DNA of 64,000 bases, taken from the NCBI GenBank assembly GCA_029582265.1, contig CM055823.1, positions 13,156,060-13,220,059 on the forward strand, written 5' to 3'. Positions 43,020-55,100 of this stretch are shown here, piece after piece (the stretch's first letter is position 1; each line of letters opens with the position of its first letter). The stretch comes from Zoroaster sp. YZ-2022 (Eukaryota; Echinodermata; Asteroidea; Forcipulatida; Zoroasteridae). A program made the position numbers and the translations under genes. The notes beneath the pieces are model-generated. The model searched no databases. It saw only the letters and a list, made by a program, of their open reading frames with translations, and was not told the DNA's origin.

Positions 43020-46000
43020 TTAATATATGACAGACAATGGGTTTGTCTCTAAGATCAGAGATTTGGAAATCACACTTTTGTCTGTATGAGTCATGAAACA
43101 ACAGCTTAGAGTAACCTGTTGGAGGTATTTGAAATGAGGCAGATGGTGAGCCCATAAAGCTGCTGAACCACCCAGAGCTGTGTTCATGGAAAGGTTTAAC
43201 TCTGCCACGTTAGTCATTTTACTGAGAGACAATGCAATATGCTCAATATCTTGACCTTTCAATGAGCAATTACTCAAATTCAGGTTCTGAAGGTATTTCA
43301 TGTGATGCAAATGATGGGACCACAGTTTAGCTGCTCCACCTAATTCACTGTTTGTGGAGAGATCCAGGTGGGTCAGATTACCCATTTCACTCAATGACAA
43401 AGCAATATGTTCAATGTCTTTAGATATCAAAGAGCAACGCCTCAGGCTCAGTTTCTGAAGATGTTTCAAATGACGAACATGGCAAGACCATAATTCTGCC
43501 GAGCCTTGCCAGGCACTGTTCATGGATAGGACAAGTTGGGTCAGATTGCTCATTTCAGACAATGATGAAGCAACATGTTTGACGTCTTTACGTATTAACA
43601 AACAATCACTCAAGTCCAACTTCTGAAGGTGTTTCATATGAGACAAATGACAGGACCAAGATTCTGCAGAGCCAACTAGTGCACTATTCAGTGATAGATT
43701 CAGATCAGTCACATTAGTCATTTTACTCAAGGACAAGGCAACATGTTCTATATCTTTACATTTCAATGAACATTTACTGAAGTCTAGCTTCTGAATGCAT
43801 TTCATGGTATGCAAATGACAAGACCACAGTTCTACCTTGCCACCTAATGCCCTATTTCCAGCAAGGACAAGGTCAGTCAGGTTGGTCAGTTTACTCACAG
43901 ACGAGGCAATGCTTCCAATATCATCACACTTCAGTGAACAGAATCCTAAATCCAGTTTCTGAAGCTGTTCTATGCGACATAAATGACTTGACCACAATTT
44001 CGCCAAGCCACCCAAAGCACCGTTCATGGAAAGATCTAAGTGAGTCAGGTCGTTCATTTTACTCAAGGACAAAGCAACATGCTCTATATCATGATCTTCA
44101 AAAGAGCAATCACTCATTCTCAGATACTGCAGGTGTTTCATTAACAACAAATTACAACACCAGAATTTTGCCGATCCACCAAGTGCATGGTTACCAGAAA
44201 GATCCAACTCCGTTAAACTAGTGACTTCACTTAAATTTACTGCAATAGGTTTCATATCTTCTTTTTGCACTTGGCATCTGCACATTTTGAGCACTTTGAG
44301 GTTCGTCAAATGCTTCATATATACAGCCCACATGTCTGCAGTTCCTCCTAATGCATCATTACTAGACAGATCGAGTGAAATCAAGTGTGCGCTGTCTTTC
44401 AGATGTGAAGTAAATAGTTTGATATCACTGTCACCTAATGAACAATCAATGAGCTGGAGTATTGTGAGATTAGTCATGTTACCAAGAGCAACACTTAAAG
44501 ATCGGACTGCTGGTGACCCATTTACACAGATACCCGATATGTGAAATGACTGAACATTAGCCAGATGCATCTGTCTGTCCTCTAACTTACATATGTGTGT
44601 CAGAAAATACATGAGTGATTGGAAATATTCAGTATGATACTTCTGAACACTGATGTGAGGAATAGCTAGTAACTGGATGTACGTACCTGGTGTTATACGA
44701 TTTGATTGACCCTCAAAATAACAATTAAGCAACAACTGATGTAACCTTCCATCACCATCACTGGCTAATAGGTGATTAATTAAGGTCAACAAAATGTTAC
44801 TTTGGCAGATTTCATCATCACCACAACAAAAACGAAGGAGATACTCAAAATGATGAAGGTCCTTCCCTGCACTGCATATGGTATCTAAAATCCTATGAAA
44901 CTCCCTAGAATCCATTTGGAGGCTCTGCCAGTATTTTGCAGCACAAAATTCTTGTATTGTTTTGTGAATAAATTGTACGCTGTTGTGTGAGTTAAGATTC
45001 TTGAAAACCCTCTGACTGCTTAAAATGCCTACCTTCAATGCTGAGGCAAATACATTCCTCTCAAATTCCGATTCTGAAAATGAGAGTTTCTGATCAGGGG
45101 CAATGAGTCCCAATAGTGCGACTTTCCCAATTTCTTTTAACACTTTTGTCATCTCTTCTTCAGACACATTGCCTTTTCTTTTGAATATGTAAGTCAGTGC
45201 CTCAATATAAAGGCGCGTTATTGTTTCTGGAAGTCTTGACTGTTCTCGCCATATTAAACACATTAACAGGAGTATCATTGGGCTCCTTGCCAAGTCTGAA
45301 AGCACATCTGAGCTTTCAATCTTTTGAATAAGTGCATGAGCATTGTGAATTTCATCTCGATAAAATTTATTCACGTACTGTTTCACATCACTTTGGGTGA
45401 ATCCTAGTACCTTTACATGTGTAAAAGGAAGTTGAACCAGAGATTCTGTCGTCAATCGCTCAAGATGAGAAGGGCGGTTGTTACACCAATACAACCTTGG
45501 TAATTTCTAATATTCAGGGCTTTTAGGATAGACCCAAATGAGCTTTCTGAGAGAGTTGTTGAAATCAACTCATCAAAACCATCCAAAAGAATCAAAACTT
45601 CATCAGAGTTGAGATAGATAAAGGATTTCAATGCTTCTTTAGAAATTCTTGAATTTTCTCCAAGGAGTTGATCAAAAATGGACCCAATAAGGTCTGAGCT
45701 TTGGTCTAAAGCACACATTTTCAACAGAATGACGAGTTTGTACTTTGTGAATACCTTATTGGTCCTCACAGCCCAGTCATATGCCATCTTATCAAAGAGA
45801 GTTGACTTTCCTAGACCAGCCATACCACAGAAAATAATCCGTTTTATAAGATCACCTTCTCTTGTTTTCATAAGGAATATCTTTTCATAATCACTGGAAT
45901 CCTCAACAGTTACATTATCTTTAAGTGCACCTTCCCTTGTTTCCAGATGTAATTTCACATAGATATCCATGATGTGCATTTTATCATCATTAACCCATGG

Positions 46001-46162
46001 TATGAGCTGTACATAACTACCTGAGTTCTTATAACATGTTTTAATGATGCTTCACACTGATCAGCAGCCTGCCTGTAAGGATCTCTATCGTTGTCCTGTG
46101 TTCTTGATGAATGCCATTAGAATGACTTGGTTGATCATCTACATGTACTTGATGTCTTCTTC
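43020..46162 (-). CDS. Exon 9: NACHT ATPase plus LRR domain
   Basis: The acceptor …ATTTGATAACAG is at 46163. After a linker (DPYRQAADQCEASLK) comes SYVQLIPWVNDDKMHIMDIY, the usual lead-in to NACHT in invertebrate NLRs. Walker A is GMAGLGKST (45826-45800) and Walker B LILLDGFDEL (about 45600-45565). After the sensor/helical region (LPFTHVKVLGFTQSDVKQYV, FIHKTIQEFCAAKYW) come about eight LRR double units with TxLDLSxNxALGGSAxLW and LQKLDLSxCSLxxxDIEHVA. The stop is at 43020. Three one-base losses are inferred: about 46105, about 46039 and about 45487, the last inside VTT/RPSHLERL. Otherwise 824 codons of LRR are open, which argues for recent function or sequencing error over an old pseudogene. 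Confidence 0.88.
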
Positions 46163-49100
46163 CTGTTATCAAATATTAAATGTTTAGTCAGTTTAGACAA
46201 TCTGATTGGATGAAATGTGATCACATGGGAGAACATCTGCATAACATACAGTATTTTCCAAACATTTTATCAAAAGCATGTAAATTGGCTTTAAAAACCG
46301 GATATTCAAACCAACAAGCCTTTTATTTGAAATTTGGACTGATTTGAAACAAAACAAAACTACTGGTAAAGAGATGCTAAAACTCTAATGTATAAATTTA
46401 AATAAAATCTAAATTTTGGTATGGAATGGACTTATCCTTTGGATACGAACTATTTAAACAACTCACCTACTGCCGACGTTTCATCATGAAAATGAAAAGT
46501 TGATCCTGTTACAGGGCCCAGAAAAACTGGCATGTTCTGACCTTGGATATTCAAATTACCCTGTACGCCTGGTACCCTGTATTGATATGCTGCCAATTCA
46601 CTTGATGCATGGAATGAACTTTGCTCTGTATATCAGAAAGTAGAATCAACATACATGTAAATGTTTATTAATATGACTTACAGAATGGTTCAGAAATCAG
46701 CTCAAGCAAGTAATTACTGACTCCATCTTTGTCAGATAGCCTGTATACACAAGTATGCTCATAGTGATGATCATTAATACATAAAAGGGGCCAGACTATT
46801 TCCCTGCCTATGTATTTGTATTTGAGAAAAACAGCTCTAGTATGATCAAGTTCTACACAGCATATGTTCTCACAACAACCACAACAACAAACCTGCTCAT
46901 TACTTAAGCGATTCATTTTGCCGCATATTATTTCCAAGTATATTGGCATACTTGCTCTTGATAAAACACATATTCCTTCCACCAATGTAACCTCAAAACA
47001 CACTGAATGAAGGAACAAATATATTTGATAACAATGATTATCCAATCGTATTCTTTTAACCTGAATTTCATTTATTGAGTCAGTTCTGTTCTTTTTCACT
47101 TCACATCAAAAATAGACTTCCTATTTTGTTAAACTGTCCAGAAGCATGGATATTTTCTAAAATAGTAGATGAAATTGCATTTCATAGGCCCTTCAAGCCG
47201 TATTACCTGTTGCAGTAGACGAGAGGTATATTTCAGAGGTATCAACTGATCTAGGTTCATTCTCCTCTGGTGTTATGGTTTCTTCATGAGGGTGTGACTT
47301 CATTGTACGTTTGTTCTTTCTCCTATTACGATGCCCTGTATCATGTTGATGATAGTATTAACAATTAATCATCACTAAATACATCAGTGATTTCAATAAT
47401 ACTTTTGTCTTGTTTTGATTCTTTACGTGTTAAATCTGCTATGTACTATTTGTATTTTATGATTATGATCGTAAAGTTAATGAGGTAAGTACAAATTCAA
47501 TTATTTCATGTTGGAATTAATACGAACAATGTGAACGCATTTTCACTATTTTCTTGTTGTAATGAAATGAGCTGACATTTTCAAAGGTTGGTTTTTATAA
47601 TTATCTCTGGATTCTTATAAACAATTGCTGCATCTACAAATATTCTAATATTAAAATTCACTAATTTACCTGATGATTTTTGCTGTACTTGTTTTGGGCG
47701 TACAGCACAATCCTGCCTGGATGGCTGATTGGGTGCAGTCTGCTGTGTGGGTGACAGGCTAGCTGGATGGTGGGCCTGGGATGGTGCCACAAGATCCTGC
47801 CTGGATGACTGATTGGATACAGTCTGCTGTGTGGGTGTCAGGCTAGGTGGATGGTGGGCCTGGGATGGTGCCACAAGATCCTGCCTGGATGACTGATTGG
47901 GTGCTGTCTGCTGTGTGGGTGTCAGGCTAGCTGGACGGTGAGCCTGGGATGGTGCCACAAGATCCTGCCTGGATGACTGATTGGGTGCTGTCTGCTGTGT
48001 GGGTGACAGGCTAGCTGGATGGTGAGCCTGGGATGGTGCCACAAGATCCTGCCTGGATGACTGATTGGATACAGTCTGCTGTGTGGGTGTCAGGCTAGCT
48101 GGACGGTGAGCCTGGGATGGTGCCACAAGATCCTGCCTGGATGACTGATTGGGTGCTGTCTGCTGTGTGGGTGACAGGCTAGCTGGATGGTGGGCCTGGG
48201 ATGGTGCCACAAGATCCTGCCTGGATGACTGATTGGGTGCTGTCTGCTGTGTGGGTGACAGGCTAGCTGGATGGTGGGCCTGGGATGGTGCCACAAGATC
48301 CTGCCTGGATGACTGATTGGGTGCTGTCTGCTGTGTGGGTGTCAGGCTAGCTGGACAGTGGACCTGTGATGGTGCCACAAGATCCTGCCTGGATGACTGA
48401 TTGGGTGCTGTCTGCTGTGTGGGTGTCAGGCTAGCTGGACAGTGGACCTGTGATGGTGCCACAAGATCCTGCCTGGATGACTGATTGGGTGCTGTCTGCT
48501 GTGTGGGTGACAGGCTAGCTGGATGGTGGGCCTGGGATGGTGCCACAAGATCCTGCCTGGATGACTGATTGGATACAGTCTGCTGTGTGGGTGTCAGGCT
48601 AGCTGGACGGTGGGCCTGGGATGGTGCCACAAGATCCTGCCTGGATGACTGATTGGGTGCTGTCTGCTGTGTGGGTGACAGGCTAGCTGGATGGTGGGCC
48701 TGGGATGGTGCCACAAGATCCTGCCTGGATGACTGATTGGGTGCTGTCTGCTGTGTGGGTGACAGGCTAGCTGGATGGTGGGCCTGGGATGGTGCCACAA
48801 GATCCTGCCTGGATGACTGATTGGGTGCTGTCTGCTGTGTGGGTGTCAGGCTAGCTGGATGGTAGGCCTGGGATGGTGCCACAAGATCCTGCCTGGATGA
48901 CTGATTGGGTGCAGTCTGCTGTGTTGGTGTCAGGCTAGCTGGATGGTGGGCCTGGGATGGTGCCACAAGATCCTGCCTGGATGGCTGATTGGGTGCTGTC
49001 TGCTGTGTGGGTGACAGGCTAGCTGGATGGTGGGCCTTGGATGGTGCCACAAGATCCTGCCTGGATGGCTGATTGGGTGCTGTCTGCTGTGTAGAGTGTC

Positions 49101-52100
49101 AGGCTAGCTGGATGGTGAGGCCTGGGATGGTGCCACAAGATCCTGCCTGGATGGCTGATTGGGTGCTGTCTGCTGTGTGGGTGACAGGCTAGCTGGATGG
49201 TGGGCCTGGGATGGTGCCACAAGATCAAGCCTGGATGGCTGATTGGGTGCAGTCTGCTGTGTGGGTGTCAGGCTAGCTGGATGGAGAGCCTGGGATGGTG
49301 CCACAAGATCCTGCCTGGATGTCTGATTGGGTGCTGTCTGCTGTTTGGGTGTCAGGCTAGCTGGATGGTGCGCCTGGGATGGTGCCACAAGATCCTGCCT
49401 GGATGACTGATTGGGTGCAGTCTGCTGTGTGGTGTCAGGCTAGCTGGATGGTGAGCCTGGGATGGTGCCACAAGATCCTGCCTGGATGACTGATTGGGTT
49501 GCTGTCTGCTGTATTGGTGTCAGGCTAGCTGGATGGTGAGCCTGGGATGGTGCCACAAGATCCTGCCTGGATGACTGATTGGGTTGCAGTCTGCTGTGTT
49601 GGGTGTCAGGCTAGCTGGATGGTGAGCCTGGGATGGTGCCACAAGATCCTGCCTGGATGACTGATTGGGTGCAGTCTGCTGTGTGGGTGTCAGGCTAGCT
49701 GGATGGTGAACCTGGGATGGTACCACAAGATCCTGCCTGGATGACTGATTGGGTGCAGTCTGCTGTGTGGGTGTCAGGCTAGCTGGATGGTGAACCTGGG
49801 ATGGTGCCACAAGATCCTGCCTGGATGACTGATTGGGTGCAGTCTGCTGTGTGGGTGTCAGGCTAGCTGGATGGTGAGCCTGGGATGGTGCCACAAGATC
49901 CTGCCTGGATGACTGATTGGGTGCTGTCTGCTGTGTGGGTGTCAGGCTAGCTGGATGGTGGGCCTGAGATGTTTTTTCAACATCTAAAGAAATTTTAAAA
50001 ACAAGACATTTGACATATTTTAGACATCTTCATCCATATTAAAACCAGTATACACAAATGCATCTATACATAAAAATCAAGATATAAAATCAAGTTTCAT
50101 TGAGTTGTTACAGAGAAAAAAGTGAAAATGCATTGAAGACTATTTGTATTCATGTCCAATGGCGGATCACAGGCATACATACATGTAAATGGCATACTAC
50201 ATGTATGTAAATAAGAAAAAAGGGAGAAAAGGTTAAAGCATAACATTTCATAATTTATTCTTGCATGAAATGACTAAATAGTCAATCGGTCCAGTCTATA
50301 AGTTAAAATACTTTGCCTTGTTTTATTATTTCCGACATTGAAAAATTAAAAAAAAAGGCAAGTTTGGAATTGACACAAAGGGGTCACTGGTATATAAACA
50401 ATCATAATGTAGACGTAGGCATCAGCATAAAATGTTCATAATTAGGTGTTTGCGCGACAGCGCGAACACCTCTTTGAAATTGTTCGTTTTTTGGTGGTTT
50501 TTTTCTTCTCCTTCTCGATGAGACTTGTCAAACAAAAAACACATAGTTCCAAAGTTCACAGGGTCTTCAAAATTGACACATACATGTAGTTGTCAATAAA
50601 GTTGTGACAAACAGTTTTCAACTTTTCACAAGTAACTTTTATGTAAAACTGTGATCACTGAATTGTTTGGAGAATACCAATCGTGTGTACGGACTTCAAG
50701 CAGTATTACCTGTTGCAGTAGAGGAGAGGGATGGTTCAATGACCTCTTGTCTGACAGCAGCAGAGATATCAACTGATCTAGGTTCATTCTCCTCTGGTGT
50801 TCTGGATTCTTCATGAGGGTGTGACTTCATTGTACCTTTGTTCTTCCTTCTATTACGATTCCCTGTATTATGTTTATGAAAATTTATCAAATCAGTAACA
50901 GCCATGTTAAAATAGACAAGACCACATTTTTGTAGGAGATATTGAATTCGCCAAAGATGTCCGGGGGATAGCATTTATTGCGGTGTATTCCGGATTGCTA
51001 CGTGGGCCTTGACTGAAGGCTAAGGGGAGTGGGGGAGGAGGGGTTAAAGTGTGAGCCATTTTCAGGGGTGTAGGTGTGAACAATTCGAAAAATTGCTGAA
51101 CGAGGAGGGGATAGAAATTGACCCACAAAATTAAATCACATTTGCCACAAAAAATACAAGCCTGCTTCGATGGCGATTAATTGGTGGTTCATTTGCCGAC
51201 TGAGGGCTTGCTTTCTGGGGGTGTTACACACCCCTCCCCCCTTGGCTACAGCCCTGCTTGACCTGATAAGCTGGTTTCATTATTCACAATATTATCAGTT
51301 ATCAAAAATTAATTGTTATGTTGATCGAATACTAAAAAATTGCTGTCCAGGAACTCTTTTTTTCAATAAAAATATAAAAAGTCTGTATTTTTCTTCTTTT
51401 TTTTGTGATGAAACTTTCACATGTTAGTTTTATGATACATGTATATTATTTGAAAACACAAGGGTTGAAATGAGCATTCATTTCCAAAAAGCAGCTTTAA
51501 TACCTTTAAACTCTACAGATACTTACTTTTAGGTCTTCCGCCCTTTAAACCACCAGCAAGTCGTACCTCAATGTTTTCATCTTTCTCAATACTGTAATCC
51601 TTCAATGACTGCACATTACAAAGCTGAACAAATGATTGAATGATCCATTGATTGATTATACATTGTACATATACTACTCAAAAAATTTAGGGAACACCGG
51701 ATTTTTAACATCAAATAGGTTTTGGCCATGTGCAATGATGTCATGTACCAGCAATATTGACACAATGGCCTTGTTCAATCTGCCACACATGTCTAAATTC
51801 TTTGTTAACTCATCAATTCTGTGAAACTCTGTGTTTAACTGAGATTATTCCGGTGTTCCCTAAATTGTTTTGAGTAGTATATATCAGCCAAATCATTAAT
51901 GGTATGACAGTATTTAGAGTATCATGTCTAATTACCTATATCACTGTGTCTTAGTTCACTTGATCAGACTGACAAACTAATGTTGCAGCCATACCATCTG
52001 TCCAAGTTTACCTCTGTACATATCATAACCAGGAAAGTCATATGTAGATTTACATGTACAACTGGTATATTGTACACATTGGCTGATCAAGGAGAAGGCT

Positions 52101-55100
52101 TGGGATTAAACCCCTTCCCCCTCCTGCCCTACTCACTATCTTCAAGATACATGTATATTAACCCTAACTCCCTAAGCATTGTATTAAAACAATAAAAATC
52201 CTTCAAAATCCTCCAACTGGCTTTGTTGTCTAGGGAGTTAGGGTTAAGGCCACCACATACCAACCAATCCAACCACTACTCCAAACTCAAGATCAGAGTC
52301 AGATCTTAGTATGCCGGCACACTTAACAACTGAAAAGAGTAATTACATTACATAAAATTATCACATGCGCATACATGCTTTGCTGTCTAGAGAATTAATG
52401 TCATTCATTTCTGAATGACTAATAGTCATTGTATATTGCAAAGACATGGAGCTGTGTGCTGTGTGCTGTGTGCTATAATAAGCATTGCAATATATGTCTA
52501 GACCATTATATTTCTGCAACCCTAAACAGTTCCGACGCGCCTTGACGAGGCTACATACCAGCTCATCAAATATTTCCCACAAATGAAAATCCTGTACCTC
52601 TATATTTTTCCTGGTGTAAAGTTGTTGACTTGATGGATGAATACCCGTCTGTTTCTGTATCAACTCTTTCAACTCCAAGATAGATGTCTTTGGATCAACT
52701 TGTAGACAAAGTGACTTTGATAAAAGAGGAGTCCGGATAAAGATCTGAAGCTTTGTGTCAACTGGTCTGTGTGAGAAGAACCATTAACCTCTTCAATTTA
52801 AATTCATTACCCATAATGCTATATTTCACCAGCTATTTATTCTTCTCTGAAAATTGCTGCTTTCTTTTAAGCCCCTATAAACACAAATGGTTATCGTGAG
52901 AAACATAAATGGACACAGAAAATTACATGGTGTATGATTCTCAGACTAATTGGAAATTAATTTGTTCATTATAAGTGATCAAAATATTGTCTGCAGTTCT
53001 TTTTTCTTTCTTTCATTTGTTGGTTCAACTGTGAATCCCTTTTACTTCTCATGAAGTTTGACCAAAGGACAGACATTTCGGATGGATCATGTATATGTTA
53101 GCATACCTGTGTTTGATATACAGGAAGCTAGTTCCTAGTCTTAAACTAGACATAGTGGGCCAATTGCCCAAACACATTGGCGCAGCAGAGATTGTACAAC
53201 ACAGTCACACAAATAAAGTGTATGGTGTACAGTGTTGCACAAGTAAGGTACATGTGGGTCACTCCATGTCAAATCACACACTTTCCGAGGTCAATCTCAC
53301 AGATTTTTTTTTTACTTTCTAGGTAGTAAAACTCCAAATCTAAAATTTGAGTGTTTTTGGTTTGGTTGGTTTGTGAGTTACAGGTCATTGAACTTTTTAC
53401 CTTTCATTTGACCTCTACAATTTGGAAATCTGTAACTCCGGTTAAGAATATCGTAAGAAAGTGATTTTTATGTTAAATGAAAGCTCTTATCATCACAAGT
53501 TATCCACTTCACAAATTGGAAAAATTTTTTTTTAAATAAGCAAGTAGTCAAGCAAAGTGTACTTTGACTTTTGACCCCGCGCGGGCCACAAAATTAAAAT
53601 TCATGAAATTCTATCAAACAAAGGCCCAAAGTATACTCATTGTGTATACCAAATATAAAAAGTAATTAAGGTAGGGTGTACTTTTAAAGAATGGGCAGGG
53701 CAGTGTACATTATGTATGCATATATGTATAGTACATATGTATACTGTACATGATGTACATTGTATTACTGATTGTATGTATAATTTGATGTATAGCAGTG
53801 TGAGTAGGGGAACGAAGATTTACTTGGGGGAGTGGGAGCACAGATCTTCCATACCTAGGGGGTTAGGGATAATAGACTTAAATAATTACTTTACATGTAC
53901 TTCTATTGTACTGAGTGATTCTGGGATATTCTGTGATCAAGTACATTGTACGCTACCATCATTTTCCAAATATTTTTTTTTCTCAATATAACTCGGTATG
54001 TACCCTAAGGAATGATATGGTAAACACAAAACACCTTAAAACACAGAATTCTGTACAGAAAATGTACAATAGAAGTAAAATAATTATTTAAGTAATTATG
54101 GAAGTGTACACACTGCATGAATCCCCCCCCCCCCCCCCCGACCAAGGTCTGTTCCCCCCAAGTAATCATCGGTCCCCTACTCACACTGCTGAACCAACCC
54201 CAGTCGCACTGCTGAACCAACCCCAGTCGCACTGCTGAACCAACCCCAGTCGCACTGCTGAACCAACCCCAGTCGCACTGCTGAACCAACCCCAGTCGCA
54301 CTGCTGAACCAACCCCAGTCGCACTGCTGAACCAACCCCAGTCGCACTGCTGAACCAACCCCAGTCGCACTGCTGAACCAACCCCAGTCGCACTGCTGAA
54401 CCAACCCCAGTCGCACTGCTGCACCAACCCCAGTCGCACTGCTGAACCAACCCCAGTCGCACTGCTGAACCAACCCCAGTCGCACTGCTGATTCAACCCC
54501 AGTCGCACTGCTGATTGTAGCTATACATGAAATGATGTATACATGTACAATCAGTAAAACAATGTACATCATGTACAGTATACATATATGTACTATACAT
54601 ATATGCATACATAATGTACACTGTACATCAGCATTGGAGTGCCCTGCCCATTCTTTAAAAGTACACCCTACCTTAATTACTTGAGAGCCCATTTTTATAT
54701 TTGGTATACACAATGAGTGTACCTTGGGCCTTTGTTTGACAGAATTTCATGAATTTTAATTTTGCGGTCTGCGCGGGGTCAAAGGACACTTTGCTTGACC
54801 ACTTGTTTATTTTTTATTTTTTATTTTCCAAATTGCAAAGTGGATAATTTGTGACGATAAGAGCTTTCATTTACACGTAACATAAAAATCACTTTCTTAC
54901 GATATTCTTAACCAGAGTTACAGATTTCCAGAGTTACAGATTTCCAAAGTTGTAAAGGTCAAACGAAAGGTAAAAAGTTCAACGACCTGTAACTCACAAA
55001 CCACATGACCAAAAACGCTCAAATTTCACTTTTGGAGTTTTTTCATACAACTAAACAAACCTAGAAAGTAAAAAACCTCAGAAAGTGTGTGATTTGACGT

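Noticed and set aside
48090..49228. Alternative frames through the 84-bp repeats (HHPRPTIQLACHPHSRQHPI type) and plus-strand frame at 49197-49406
   Set aside because: Shadow frames of the coding repeat; only the APSQAHHPASLTPTQQ frame links to both splice sites.
54005..54713. Three long overlapping minus-strand frames with a 23-residue period
   Set aside because: They arise because a 23-bp unit with no stop in any frame is repeated about 14 times; no splice or start support.
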